From assembly GCF_000714815.1 (NCBI RefSeq), contig NZ_JMIH01000023.1:372001-436000 (forward strand): 64,000 nucleotides of DNA, given 5' to 3'. The DNA comes from Anditalea andensis. Its GTDB lineage: Bacteria > Bacteroidota > Bacteroidia > Cytophagales > Cyclobacteriaceae. Within the stretch, counting starts at the first letter, position 1. Every line of letters begins with the position of its first letter. Position numbers and translations under genes: made by a program. The notes beneath the pieces were generated by a model. It made no database searches. It was not told the origin of the DNA and was given only the letters and a program-made list of their open reading frames with translations. Of this stretch, positions 43,316 to 52,311 are shown one piece after another.

Positions 43316-44359
43316 TCAATCTTCATATTGTACATAGTCCACCCATTTGGACATAACTTCTTGGAAATCATTGGGCCATGGGGCTTCAAAATATAAATGT
43401 TCGCCCGATACCGGATGGACAAACCCTAATGATTTGGCATGAAGCGCCTGCCTGGGGATGATTTCAAAACAATTTTTTATAAATGATTTATATTTGGCAA
43501 ACTGCGTCCCTCGCCTTACCTTATCACCTCCATACATCGCATCATTAAATAACGGATGGTTTAAATGTTTCATATGGGCCCTGATCTGATGAGTTCTGCC
43601 CGTCTCCAACCTGCACTGTATCAATGAGACATACCGAAGCCTTTGAATTACCTCCCAGTGTGTGATCGCATTTTTGCCCTGGTCCCCTTCCGGAAAAGTA
43701 TCCATGATTTTTCTGTTTTTGGCGCTTCTTCCCACATGTGCATTCACAGTGCCTCTGTCCTCTACTGGTTCGCCCCAAACCAAAGCCTCATAAGTTCTTT
43801 TAATGGTATGGTCAAAAAACTGTTTGGCCAAACCGGTCATAGCTACTTCAGCCTTCGCCACTACCAGTAGTCCACTAGTGTCTTTATCTATTCTGTGTAC
43901 CAGTCCGGGCCTTCCAGAATTGCCTGGCAGCTCCGGCAGCTTGCTGAAATGATAAGCAAGAGCATTGACAAGGGTACCTGTCCAATTGCCATGAGCGGGA
44001 TGGACCACCATGCCGGGCGGCTTGTTAACTACAAGTAAGTAATCGTCTTCAAAAATTATTTCCAAAGGAATATCTTCAGGTACTACTTCCGACTCTCGGG
44101 GCGGATGTTCCAGTAAAACGGTGATCACATCCCCTGGCTTTATTTTATAGTTGCTTTTAATATTAGCCCCATTTACTTTGATATAACCGTCATCAATAGC
44201 TGACTGTACTTTATTTCTGGTGGCATTGGCTATTTTGTCAGTCACAAATTTATCTATTCTAATAGCTGCCTGTCCTTTGTCAACTGCTATGCGGTAATGC
44301 TCATAAAGATCCACATCCCCGTCATCAAATATTTCTTCTTCCTGAAATTCATCTTTCAT
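43316..44359 (-). CDS. rluD: RluD-family 23S rRNA pseudouridine synthase
   Basis: A 347-aa pseudouridine synthase. N-terminal S4 RNA-binding domain (about 22-85: RIDKFVTDKIANATRNKVQ then GYIKVNGANIKSNYKIKPGD), then the RluA/RluD catalytic domain with LVHRIDKDTSGLLVVAK containing the catalytic Asp, and LETGRTHQIRAHM. The ATG at 44359 is preferred to a TTG at 44404 because it follows a -7 box by 4 nt and gives the usual acidic N-terminus. Confidence 0.93.
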   Translation of the reverse strand: MKDEFQEEEIFDDGDVDLYEHYRIAVDKGQAAIRIDKFVTDKIANATRNKVQSAIDDGYIKVNGANIKSNYKIKPGDVITVLLEHPPRESEVVPEDIPLEIIFEDDYLLVVNKPPGMVVHPAHGNWTGTLVNALAYHFSKLPELPGNSGRPGLVHRIDKDTSGLLVVAKAEVAMTGLAKQFFDHTIKRTYEALVWGEPVEDRGTVNAHVGRSAKNRKIMDTFPEGDQGKNAITHWEVIQRLRYVSLIQCRLETGRTHQIRAHMKHLNHPLFNDAMYGGDKVRRGTQFAKYKSFIKNCFEIIPRQALHAKSLGFVHPVSGEHLYFEAPWPNDFQEVMSKWVDYVQYED

Positions 44360-44363
44360 CCTG

Positions 44364-44371
44364 CAAAAGTA
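44364..44371 (-). promoter_or_regulatory. -7 box immediately upstream of rluD
   Basis: TACTTTTG on the minus strand fits TAnnTTTG and lies 4 nt before the rluD ATG, implying a leaderless or nearly leaderless message. No convincing TTG at -33, so confidence is moderate. Confidence 0.45.
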
Positions 44372-44422
44372 CAAGCTAATGCTAAGAATTTGATAATTTC
44401 GCAATAAAACTATTATGTTGCT

Positions 44423-45334
44423 TTGTTAGAAAAACCAAATATCTCCTATACCCGTGTTTCAGCTCCTGTTCTGGAGCGAAAAAATATCCAGCTCATCGTG
44501 AAACGATTGGACCTGATCCATCCCTTGATTTCTGGAAATAAATTTTTCAAGCTAAAGTATAATATGAAATCAGCCCAAAAGGCCGGTTATAAGCAGCTGT
44601 TGACATTTGGTGGTGCCTACAGCAATCACATACATGCAGCTGCTGCTGCTGCCAAGATAGACGGGCTGTCCATAATAGGTGTCATCAGAGGTGAAAAAAC
44701 ACTTCCCCTAAATCCAACTCTTCAAATGGCCCAGGATTCTGGTATGAAAATACATTATGTATCAAGATCGGAATACAGAAATAAAGCTGAACCTGAATTT
44801 ATCACCCAGCTTCAGAATCTGCATGGAGATTTTTATCTTATTCCGGAAGGCGGAACAAATTCATTGGCCATCGAGGGCACCAAAGAGATTTTACAGGGCG
44901 AAGATTTTGATGCTGACATTATCACATGCAGTATAGGGACAGGGGGTACATTGGCAGGAATAGTCACCTCTGCAAAGGAAGGTCAAAAAATATGGGGCTT
45001 CTCTTCATTAAAAGGATCATTCATTTTAAAGGAATTCGAAGGATTATTGACTAAGGAAAACCTATCTCCTACAGCTGATTATGAAATTTTTACCAATTAT
45101 CATTTTGGAGGATACGGTAAACACAAACCTGAACTGCTCTCTTTTATAAGGGATTTTTATGACAATACAGGAATTCCCCTGGACCCCATATATACCGGAA
45201 AAATGATGTATGGTGTTTTTGATAAAGTAGATCAAATTCAAGAAGGAACGAAAATCTTATGCCTTCATACCGGAGGCCTTCAGGGCATTACCGGCTTTAA
45301 CAGCAGGTATGGTACAGACTTACCGCTTAAATAG
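44423..45334 (+). CDS. PLP-dependent ACC deaminase/D-cysteine desulfhydrase family protein
   Basis: A 303-aa fold-type II PLP enzyme. SGNKFFKLKYN holds the PLP lysine region, FGGAYSNHIHAAAAAA the phosphate/substrate-binding stretch, and TCSIGTGGTLAGIV the Gly-rich PLP phosphate loop. These are hallmarks of 1-aminocyclopropane-1-carboxylate deaminase/D-cysteine desulfhydrase. Substrate choice cannot be told from sequence; D-cysteine desulfhydrase is the commoner activity in bacteria. No ATG precedes the conserved N-terminus; the apparent start is TTG. Divergent from rluD. Confidence 0.87.
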   Translation: MLEKPNISYTRVSAPVLERKNIQLIVKRLDLIHPLISGNKFFKLKYNMKSAQKAGYKQLLTFGGAYSNHIHAAAAAAKIDGLSIIGVIRGEKTLPLNPTLQMAQDSGMKIHYVSRSEYRNKAEPEFITQLQNLHGDFYLIPEGGTNSLAIEGTKEILQGEDFDADIITCSIGTGGTLAGIVTSAKEGQKIWGFSSLKGSFILKEFEGLLTKENLSPTADYEIFTNYHFGGYGKHKPELLSFIRDFYDNTGIPLDPIYTGKMMYGVFDKVDQIQEGTKILCLHTGGLQGITGFNSRYGTDLPLK

Positions 45335-45363
45335 CCGCAATGTAATCATATAAGGCAAGGCTT

Positions 45364-46014
45364 TTAATCCTCCCTTCTCAGGTCACCCCTTTTGATACTG
45401 CGGATAAAGTCCCTCCATGCAAATGGATTAAGTAATGGCAAAGAGCGGGGACCATGACGGTCCTGTAGCTGCATCAACTGTTGGTTTTGAAATCCTCTAA
45501 AATTTTCATTCCCTGATGCCGGCATCTCCTCTGCCCACCTGAGCAATAATTGTGGACTTAAATTCCCCCTGCCCAATGTGATTTCATCATCTAAATTAAT
45601 AGCTAGCACTGCCGCTTTAAACTCTTCTTCTGTAGGATAGGGCATTACTTCTATTTCCCCTAAGGTAAATTCATCTTCAGCCATGGTCAGTACCAGACTG
45701 ACTTTATCATCACGGGCCTGGTCTGGTATGACATATGATTGCCTTTGAAGCCCAATAAAAGAAAACACTACACTGTCTCCTGCTGCTACGGGCATGGAAA
45801 AATATCCAAATTGATTACTAGTGGTGCCTCTACCCTTCCTGGGGACATAGATATTCACTCCTGGAATAGCATCAGTACTGTCTGCATTTAGAATGATACC
45901 AGAGAGCTGAAGGATTTTTCTTTCCGGTGCATCCTGTGCTACCCCCTCCTGTATAGAAAAGAAAAAGCCTGCCGTCACCAACAAAATAGCTATATATAAG
46001 TTTTTAATCTCCAA
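45364..46014 (-). CDS. Exported carboxypeptidase-regulatory-like domain protein
   Basis: A 216-aa protein with a signal peptide (about 1-26, ending GVAQ) and one CarboxypepD_reg-like beta-sandwich domain (about 34-110: LSGIILNADSTDAIPGVNIYV, then GYFSMPVAAGDSVVFSFIG). The same domain leads many TonB-dependent receptors, but no plug or barrel follows; the rest is a short polar tail. Its role is unknown. Start is TTG; no ATG precedes the signal peptide. Confidence 0.8.
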   Translation of the reverse strand: MEIKNLYIAILLVTAGFFFSIQEGVAQDAPERKILQLSGIILNADSTDAIPGVNIYVPRKGRGTTSNQFGYFSMPVAAGDSVVFSFIGLQRQSYVIPDQARDDKVSLVLTMAEDEFTLGEIEVMPYPTEEEFKAAVLAINLDDEITLGRGNLSPQLLLRWAEEMPASGNENFRGFQNQQLMQLQDRHGPRSLPLLNPFAWRDFIRSIKRGDLRRED

Positions 46015-46152
46015 GATTATAATAGTTTAATTTATCAACTCAAAAAACAGGCTATAGGTTTCTCTGATATCTTTGAATTAGTTTGCTATATTACTCTATT
46101 TTAAAATGATTTGCTTAATTTAAAAGCAAAAATATTCGTTAATTTTATTTAA

Positions 46153-46536
46153 ATGCGCCTTAAGAATATTAGTTTAAATTACGGAATGAAAGTGTTTAAG
46201 GCACTGTCTGAGGAACCTAGGGTGAGGATCCTGCACCTCCTTATCAATAATAAAGAACTATCCATATCAGACCTGGAACACATCCTTGATTTTACACAAA
46301 CCAAAACCAGTAGGCACCTGGCCTTTTTGAAAAACGCAGGGCTGGTCGGAAGCCGTAGAATTGATCAATGGACATTTTATTATATTTTGGAAGAAGCCAT
46401 AGAAATCATGATGCAGATTTTTAAATTTATCCAAAAAGACATCAACCTCATCAAAGACCAGGAAATATATGAGATACTCCAATCAAACAGGGAACTGGCC
46501 CAAAACAAAATAAACAATAATCCTTTTAGAAAATAA
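46153..46536 (+). CDS. ArsR-family winged-helix transcriptional regulator
   Basis: A 127-aa regulator. Winged helix-turn-helix: VFKALSEEPRVRILHLLIN, then the recognition helix in FTQTKTSRHLAFLKNAGLV and the wing SRRIDQWTFYYIL. The classical ArsR metal-binding CxC is missing, so a metal sensor is not supported. It lies 5 nt before a HAD hydrolase gene, probably the same transcript. Confidence 0.87.
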   Translation: MRLKNISLNYGMKVFKALSEEPRVRILHLLINNKELSISDLEHILDFTQTKTSRHLAFLKNAGLVGSRRIDQWTFYYILEEAIEIMMQIFKFIQKDINLIKDQEIYEILQSNRELAQNKINNNPFRK

Positions 46537-46541
46537 ACGGT

Positions 46542-47258
46542 TTGAAAAACTATACCCACATCTTTTTTGATTTGGATCATACCCTTTGGGATTATGACAA
46601 AAATGTCAGGGAATCCCTCTCAGAATTATTTGAAATCTATACTTTGGAGGAATTCGGTATCCTTACAGGCGAACATTTCTATGATGCTTTTATAAAAGTG
46701 AATTACGGCTTGTGGGGTCTATACAACAAAGGAGAAATAGACAAAATCAATCTTCGAAAAGAAAGATTTAAACGAATATTCGAACATTTGGGAGCTGATG
46801 GTTTATCCGTCCCCATTGACATGGAGGAAGATTTTATGAACAGGACTTCATCCAAAAAACACCTATTCCCTTATAGCGTGGAGATACTGGCATATCTTCA
46901 GAAAAAATATAACCTTCATATCATCACCAATGGATTTAATGAAAGCCAAGCGTTAAAAATGGCTTCTTCCGGGCTGCATCCATATTTTGGGTTAGTGATC
47001 ACCTCAGAAACCATCGGATATAAAAAGCCGGACAAAAGAATATTTGAATACGCTATGTCTCAGCTAGGCACCACTGCTGATAACTGTATCATGATAGGAG
47101 ACAGTTTACAATCCGATATTCTCGGTGCCCAGCGTGTAAACATGGACCAGATATTCTTCAATCCCGAAAACAAACCCTGCGTGATCATGCCGGATGGGGT
47201 AGAGGTGTGCCCTTCCTATACTATTAAATGCCTAAGCGAATTAAAAACAATCTTATAG
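46542..47258 (+). CDS. HAD-family nucleotidase (YjjG type)
   Basis: A 238-aa HAD hydrolase. Motif I FFDLDHTLWDYD (nucleophile D10, acid D12), motif II IITNGF, motif III K in GYKKPDKRIFEYA, motif IV IMIGDSLQSDILGA. This matches the YjjG subgroup of noncanonical pyrimidine nucleotidases, which house-clean modified nucleotides. The start is a TTG only 5 nt after the regulator gene; the nucleophile lies 10 codons in, so no later start is possible. Confidence 0.9.
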   Translation: MKNYTHIFFDLDHTLWDYDKNVRESLSELFEIYTLEEFGILTGEHFYDAFIKVNYGLWGLYNKGEIDKINLRKERFKRIFEHLGADGLSVPIDMEEDFMNRTSSKKHLFPYSVEILAYLQKKYNLHIITNGFNESQALKMASSGLHPYFGLVITSETIGYKKPDKRIFEYAMSQLGTTADNCIMIGDSLQSDILGAQRVNMDQIFFNPENKPCVIMPDGVEVCPSYTIKCLSELKTIL

Positions 47259-47300
47259 GTCAGAATGATTGTTAAATGAGGGTATTTTGTCCATTATCTT

Positions 47301-47308
47301 TATCTTTG
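47301..47308 (+). promoter_or_regulatory. -7 box upstream of pruA
   Basis: TATCTTTG fits TAnnTTTG and lies 43 nt before the pruA ATG. A TTTG 11 nt upstream is too close to serve as a normal -33 element. Confidence 0.45.
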
Positions 47309-47351
47309 TGCCGATCACATTATAGAATAAAAATATAAACTCCAAATAGAT

Positions 47352-48986
47352 ATGTTAAAAGGTTTTTTTAAAGTACCCGTTCCCATAAACGAACCGGTTT
47401 TGAACTACGCTCCCGGATCTGCCGAAAGGTCCCAACTGCAGAGTATGCTGGAAGTATTCAGATCGCAGGAAATAGACATTCCCATGTATATTGGCAGTGA
47501 AGAGATACGTACAGGTAATAAAAAGCCGTTGAATCCTCCACATGATCACCAGCATCTATTAGGATATTTTCATGAAGGAGATTCCTCTCACGTCGCACAG
47601 GCTATCAATGCCGCACTAGGCGCCAAAGATGCGTGGGAAAAGATGCAGTGGGAACAAAGAGCCGCCATCTTTCTAAAAGCCGCCGAACTGATCGCCGGAC
47701 CATATAGAGCCAAAATCAATGCTGCCACCATGCTCGGCCAGTCTAAAAATGCCTATCAGGCAGAAATTGATGCGGCATGTGAATTTATAGATTTTCTGAG
47801 GTTCAATGTACAGTATATGACAGAAATATACGCCCAACAGCCACCGGTATCAAGTCCTGGTATATGGAACAGGCTGGAGCAGCGTCCTTTAGAAGGGTTC
47901 ATCTTTGCGCTGACGCCGTTTAACTTTACCGCTATAGCAGGAAACCTCCCTGCCGCCCCTGCGATGATGGGAAATACGGTAGTTTGGAAACCTGCGTATA
48001 CTCAGATCTATGCTGCCAATGTTATCATGCAGGTATTTAAGGAAGCAGGTCTTCCTGACGGTGTCATTAATCTTATATATGTAGATGGCCCGGCAGCCGG
48101 CGAAGTCATCTTTAAACATAGAGATTTTGCCGGGATCCATTTTACTGGTTCCACTGGCGTATTTCAGACTATTTGGAAAACGATAGGTGAAAATATCACC
48201 AGATATAAATCCTATCCCCGCATAGTAGGTGAAACTGGCGGTAAGGATTTCCTTATAGCGCATAAGTCTTCCAATGCCAAGCAGGTGGCTACAGCCCTAG
48301 CAAGAGGTGCATTTGAATACCAAGGCCAAAAATGCTCTGCAGCATCCAGAGCATACATTCCATCCAATCTTTGGGAGGATGTAAAAGCTTATTTAATGGC
48401 GGACCTTCAGAGTATGAAAATGGGTCCGACTGAAGATTTTAGCAACTTTATCAATGCGGTGATCGATGAAAAATCATTTGATAAAATAGCTGGCTACATC
48501 GATGGGGCAAAAAAATCAGAAATGACTGAAATCATAGCCGGTGGTAACTATGATAAATCAAAAGGATATTTCATCGAACCTACCGTTATCCTTTCAAAAG
48601 ACCCTTCCTCCACTACGATGTGTGAAGAGATATTTGGCCCCGTACTTACTATATACGTATATAATGCCGAGCATTTTGAAGAAGCGCTAGAGCTCGTAGA
48701 CCAGACTTCCCCATATGCCCTGACAGGCGCCGTTTTCTCCACAGACAGGTATGCTGCTGAACTCGCTACCTACAAGCTCAGAAATGCTGCAGGAAATTTC
48801 TATATCAATGACAAACCCACTGGAGCAGTAGTCGGCCAGCAGCCTTTTGGCGGTAGCCGTGCTTCAGGAACCAATGACAAAGCAGGTTCGATGATCAACC
48901 TCCTCAGGTGGGTGTCTCCGAGAACAATAAAGGAAACCTTTAATCCACCTATAGATTATCGATATCCCTTTTTAGGAGATAAATAA
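47352..48986 (+). CDS. pruA: L-glutamate gamma-semialdehyde dehydrogenase
   Basis: Delta-1-pyrroline-5-carboxylate dehydrogenase (544 aa), the second step of proline breakdown to glutamate (NAD+-linked). ALDH motifs: FNFTAIAGNLPAAPAMMGNT (substrate channel), FTGSTGVF (cofactor), the catalytic Glu in VGETGGKDF and the catalytic Cys in GQKCSAASRAY. Length and the N-terminal VPVPINEPVLNYAPGSAER fit the stand-alone type used outside enterics. putA is not seen nearby. Confidence 0.95.
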   Translation: MLKGFFKVPVPINEPVLNYAPGSAERSQLQSMLEVFRSQEIDIPMYIGSEEIRTGNKKPLNPPHDHQHLLGYFHEGDSSHVAQAINAALGAKDAWEKMQWEQRAAIFLKAAELIAGPYRAKINAATMLGQSKNAYQAEIDAACEFIDFLRFNVQYMTEIYAQQPPVSSPGIWNRLEQRPLEGFIFALTPFNFTAIAGNLPAAPAMMGNTVVWKPAYTQIYAANVIMQVFKEAGLPDGVINLIYVDGPAAGEVIFKHRDFAGIHFTGSTGVFQTIWKTIGENITRYKSYPRIVGETGGKDFLIAHKSSNAKQVATALARGAFEYQGQKCSAASRAYIPSNLWEDVKAYLMADLQSMKMGPTEDFSNFINAVIDEKSFDKIAGYIDGAKKSEMTEIIAGGNYDKSKGYFIEPTVILSKDPSSTTMCEEIFGPVLTIYVYNAEHFEEALELVDQTSPYALTGAVFSTDRYAAELATYKLRNAAGNFYINDKPTGAVVGQQPFGGSRASGTNDKAGSMINLLRWVSPRTIKETFNPPIDYRYPFLGDK

Positions 48987-48997
48987 TGCATCAATGG

Positions 48998-49034
48998 GCG
49001 GTGGACTTTTTACGAGTCCACCGCTGTTTTTTTT
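48998..49034 (+). terminator. Intrinsic terminator after pruA
   Basis: A perfect 10-bp stem (GCGGTGGACT / AGTCCACCGC) with a 7-nt loop and a run of 8 T, starting 11 nt after the pruA stop. Confidence 0.92.
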
Positions 49035-49157
49035 CTGATACCTACATTGAGTTATCACAACATTCGGTAATAACTTTGAATATTTTTTATTGATATTACA
49101 TTATGGGTAATACTAAATTTAGCCTAACAAATAAGTTAAATATGCACTGCTGAACCT

Positions 49158-49463
49158 ATGGTAAAAACAAAAATAAAAGAATTGATCAGACAATCAGAAG
49201 AACTGATATTGGTTGATTTTTATGCAGACTGGTGCTCCCCCTGTCAGACTATGGAAAAGGTAATCCAAGAGACAGTTTCTGAGCTAGGAAATAAAATTAC
49301 GGTAATAAAAGTAAATGTGGATCAAAACAAACAGGCAGCACTAAGCTTTTCTGTCCGATCCATACCGCATTATATTCTTTTCCGAAAAGGTAAAATTTTA
49401 TGGAGAAAAGGGGGTATCATTCCCAAAAGGGAATTGATAGGGCATTTAAAAGGCTTTATTTAG
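49158..49463 (+). CDS. Thioredoxin
   Basis: A 101-aa single-domain cytoplasmic thioredoxin. The active site is W25-C26-S-P-C29 (WCSPC instead of the commoner WCGPC), preceded by LVDFYAD; the cis-Pro lies in RSIPHYILF and the C-terminal helix is present. No signal peptide. The 3' end overlaps the convergent TspO-like gene by 8 nt. Confidence 0.92.
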   Translation: MVKTKIKELIRQSEELILVDFYADWCSPCQTMEKVIQETVSELGNKITVIKVNVDQNKQAALSFSVRSIPHYILFRKGKILWRKGGIIPKRELIGHLKGFI

Positions 49464-50250
49464 AAGCATCCTGAAGCTTATATATAGGGGAAGATTTCCT
49501 ATTCTTATAACCATGATAACCCGCTGCTATAAATATCAATAATGCCGCTATCAAAGCCGCCCAAGCAACTTCATCTACCCCAGCCCATTGTTTAAGGGTA
49601 ATCGCTACCAGACCCCATACACCTACCAGCGCGGATTCCCGTAGATTTCTGGAAAATATTAAGTACAGATATACTGCAGCAGATATGGCTATTAAGCCAA
49701 TAGTCCAGTATATCTCAGGTAGTAGGGCATTCATATTCAGTATATATTTTAAAACAATTGAGAAATTGGTCATGGTAGCGAGTATGATCCATCCAAAATA
49801 TATGGCTATCGGCCACCATATAAAGAGAATAATTCGAAAAGGAGCATCATAGATCTCTAGTTTATACTTTAGTACCAACTGAATGAGACAATATAAAAGA
49901 ATGAGCATGACAATAAATGAAAGCAAAATATACTGCAGGCTCCAAACTACCACCCAGGCACCATTAGCAAGATTAGATAAGAAAAACCACCATCCTCCAT
50001 TCGATATTTCCTCAGCCGATTTTTTCTTGATGATCAGATACCACTGGTGGCCAATAAATAGAAGCAAAAAAACGTAGATCAATCCCCAGATAGAAAAAGC
50101 GTATCCGGCAGGGGTGAAAAGTGAATCATACTTTTCACTTAATGCACCCATAGTAGGAAGCCCACTTTCACCTGATGATATATAATAATTCAAAAAAAGC
50201 ACTACAATTAAGGAAATTGTATTTATTACTACTAAAGATACCTTTGTCAT
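49456..50250 (-). CDS. TspO/MBR-like tryptophan-rich membrane protein
   Basis: A 264-aa protein with about eight predicted transmembrane helices. The LFTPAGYAFSIWGLIYVFLL block is typical of the TspO/MBR superfamily ('tryptophan-rich sensory protein'), and aromatic residues are frequent in the helices (WWFFLSNLANGAWVVVW). At 264 aa it is longer than classical TspO (about 160 aa), the larger form found in many Bacteroidota. The ligand is unknown. Convergent 8-nt overlap with the thioredoxin gene. Confidence 0.8.
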   Translation of the reverse strand: MTKVSLVVINTISLIVVLFLNYYISSGESGLPTMGALSEKYDSLFTPAGYAFSIWGLIYVFLLLFIGHQWYLIIKKKSAEEISNGGWWFFLSNLANGAWVVVWSLQYILLSFIVMLILLYCLIQLVLKYKLEIYDAPFRIILFIWWPIAIYFGWIILATMTNFSIVLKYILNMNALLPEIYWTIGLIAISAAVYLYLIFSRNLRESALVGVWGLVAITLKQWAGVDEVAWAALIAALLIFIAAGYHGYKNRKSSPIYKLQDASK

Positions 50251-50302
50251 TATTACCTGTTTCTTATTATAGACAAATATTAAGTTTTAATGTTTGCTAT
50301 AA

Positions 50303-50338
50303 AACAATAAAATCCGGCCAAAACCGGATTTTATTGTT
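50303..50338 (-). terminator. Hairpin terminator of the M14 gene pair
   Basis: A perfect 15-bp stem (arm AACAATAAAATCCGG) with a 6-nt loop, 20 nt after the stop of the downstream M14 gene on the minus strand; a TTTTAT run follows. Confidence 0.85.
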
Positions 50339-50357
50339 AATACACTTAATCTTCATA

Positions 50358-52097
50358 TCATTTTTTCCATTCTGCCAACCCGCCTTTGGCGGAATCCACT
50401 TTGATAGAATAATTTCCATTGCCAGTCACTATCCATCGGACTTTGGTTGCGTTCATTCCAGGTATATTTTTCATAGCTATTCTTTCAGGATTATGCTTTT
50501 GCTCCTTTACCTTATTAAAATCTTCATCCTCGACTATCATGCCTGTAATGACGCTTGCCCCACTGATGGTCACATAGTCAGGTCTTTCTATGTTGTATTT
50601 AAGGTCCTGACTGGAATGCGTGGGCATGATCCTTTCATTAAAAATGGTAGCGGTGATTTCTTTTACCCCCCCACCTAAGTCTCTTTCTTTTACATCAGAC
50701 ACACTTAATTTTGGTGTCTGATAGGCATGATAGATGGTAAAAGCCATATTTCTATGTGCATCCTGCTCAAGTAAAAAACCTGGATGGGCCCTGCCAAAAT
50801 TCTTTTTGAACCCTCCTACTTCAATAGTCCCGAACTGTGGATGGTCATATTCCTCCCAGTTTACAAAAGCATCACCAAATGTGAGGTATTTATCCACATC
50901 CATTTCTTCATCCTGATTTCCTCTTCCCGCATTTTTATGAAAATACAGATAAGAAGTCATTAATTCATTGGTATATGTATAAATGCCCCTGCCTCCATAA
51001 AACCAGTCCAACTCTCCTCCAAATACTGAATATAGATCTTTGTATACTACCAGATACCTATACCCAGGGATCATTTCTTCTCCTTTTTTACCTATGGCAT
51101 CGTATATTCTTACATCTTCTCTGTTATAAGTATCCAGATCTTCCTCTGCTCCTGGACCACGTAGGATCATACCACCATAATTGTGATAACTCTGTGCTCC
51201 TGCAATATTGGGATGCTTCATGACAAATTCCATGACCGCACGGTTTTCGGGTAAGCTGAAGGGGTATTTATAAGCTCCGCGCTGTATATAGTCCGGCTGC
51301 CATTTCCAGCCCCAGTCCCTGTTCGGGTCATAGTAGCCAATGCCGTCTTCATTTACCTGGCCGTCACCGTCCCGGTCATACCCTTCGTAGCCCAGCATTT
51401 CATATTCACCCTTCTCATCGATTTCTACCATTTTCAATTTGCGGGGATCCATAGGGTCTTTTATATATCTTCCCGTAGGTGATTTTCTGATCATCATGGT
51501 AATATGGCCATCATTATTGAGATCATCAAATCCATCCTCCCCTGCTTCACCATCCCCGTCATTATCCAATACAATCATCCCCGATCTCGGTGAATGGGGT
51601 GTATTTGGCTCTTTCATGAAGTTGTTCCTTGCATCGGGATTGATGGTGGGGACTATATAGAAAGTCTTATCTGCCAAGAGCTCTTTTATAAAATCCAGGT
51701 CTTTATGCATTTCAGTAAGGTACCATGCAGTATATAACGAAAATTCCGATCCTTGGATTTCATTTGAGTGGATATTGCCATCTATGTACATGGCGGGCTT
51801 TCTGCTGGCATCACCATTTTTCATGTCAGAAATCGTCAAAAGATAAATCTCCCTACCTTCAAAGGATTTACCTATACTTTCCAGCTTTGCGAGATCTGGA
51901 TGCGCTTTTGCGATCTTCTGCATGATGTCCACCAAACCCTCATAGGTATAATATCTATTCCAGCTTACCTCCACTTTGGGCTCGTGTGGAGTGCCTATAG
52001 CTCTGAAAAATTTTTCCTGTGCCTGTGATTCAAAGCCAGTCCCCATGCCCAGTGCAGCTCCCAATGCAGCTGAATATATCCAATTTTTTAGTTTCAT
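50358..52097 (-). CDS. Secreted M14 zinc carboxypeptidase with acidic inserts
   Basis: A 579-aa exported metallocarboxypeptidase. Signal peptide (about 1-26, ending SQAQ). The zinc site is complete: H110 and E113 in GNIHSNEIQ and H305 in AQSYHNYGG; the catalytic Glu is E378 in YTYTNELM. Between ligands two and three lie acidic stretches like EF-hand/dockerin loops: DNDGDGEAGED and DLNNDGHIT (178-200) and DRDGDGQVNED (241-251). A C-terminal beta domain of about 150 residues follows. Located 3' of a degenerate paralogue. Confidence 0.9.
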   Translation of the reverse strand: MKLKNWIYSAALGAALGMGTGFESQAQEKFFRAIGTPHEPKVEVSWNRYYTYEGLVDIMQKIAKAHPDLAKLESIGKSFEGREIYLLTISDMKNGDASRKPAMYIDGNIHSNEIQGSEFSLYTAWYLTEMHKDLDFIKELLADKTFYIVPTINPDARNNFMKEPNTPHSPRSGMIVLDNDGDGEAGEDGFDDLNNDGHITMMIRKSPTGRYIKDPMDPRKLKMVEIDEKGEYEMLGYEGYDRDGDGQVNEDGIGYYDPNRDWGWKWQPDYIQRGAYKYPFSLPENRAVMEFVMKHPNIAGAQSYHNYGGMILRGPGAEEDLDTYNREDVRIYDAIGKKGEEMIPGYRYLVVYKDLYSVFGGELDWFYGGRGIYTYTNELMTSYLYFHKNAGRGNQDEEMDVDKYLTFGDAFVNWEEYDHPQFGTIEVGGFKKNFGRAHPGFLLEQDAHRNMAFTIYHAYQTPKLSVSDVKERDLGGGVKEITATIFNERIMPTHSSQDLKYNIERPDYVTISGASVITGMIVEDEDFNKVKEQKHNPERIAMKNIPGMNATKVRWIVTGNGNYSIKVDSAKGGLAEWKK

Positions 52098-52115
52098 CTT
52101 TATATCATTATTTTA

Positions 52116-52211
52116 TTAATGCTCATAACTTGCCCCGAAAGGAGCGTGATAGAATCTCACATCTTTTATAATCACACCACCGGGTGAAAATATCGTTATG
52201 CCAGGTTTCAT
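52116..52211 (-). CDS. Candidate 31-residue small protein between the M14 genes
   Basis: A short minus-strand frame (MKPGITIF... ending SYEH, stop TAA) in the 214-nt gap between the two M14 genes. It starts 4 nt after the TAA of another 28-codon frame, and its upstream 35 nt resemble the gldN leader (AAAAAT, AAA, TATAAACAGATGAAA in the same spacing). No homologue is recognised. It may be a translated small protein, a leader peptide or chance. Confidence 0.22.
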   Translation of the reverse strand: MKPGITIFSPGGVIIKDVRFYHAPFGASYEH

Positions 52212-52311
52212 CTGTTTATATTTTGATTTTTAAAGGCCAGATTGAATCACGCATGGTCATAATCATTCCGGTCTGTAAGATTTTCCTCATGCTCGATTTC
52301 ATTTTTATATA

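Noticed and set aside
46153-46536. Metal-sensing ArsR/SmtB repressor
   Set aside because: No CxC or His/Asp metal site is seen in the winged-helix domain; only the fold is supported.
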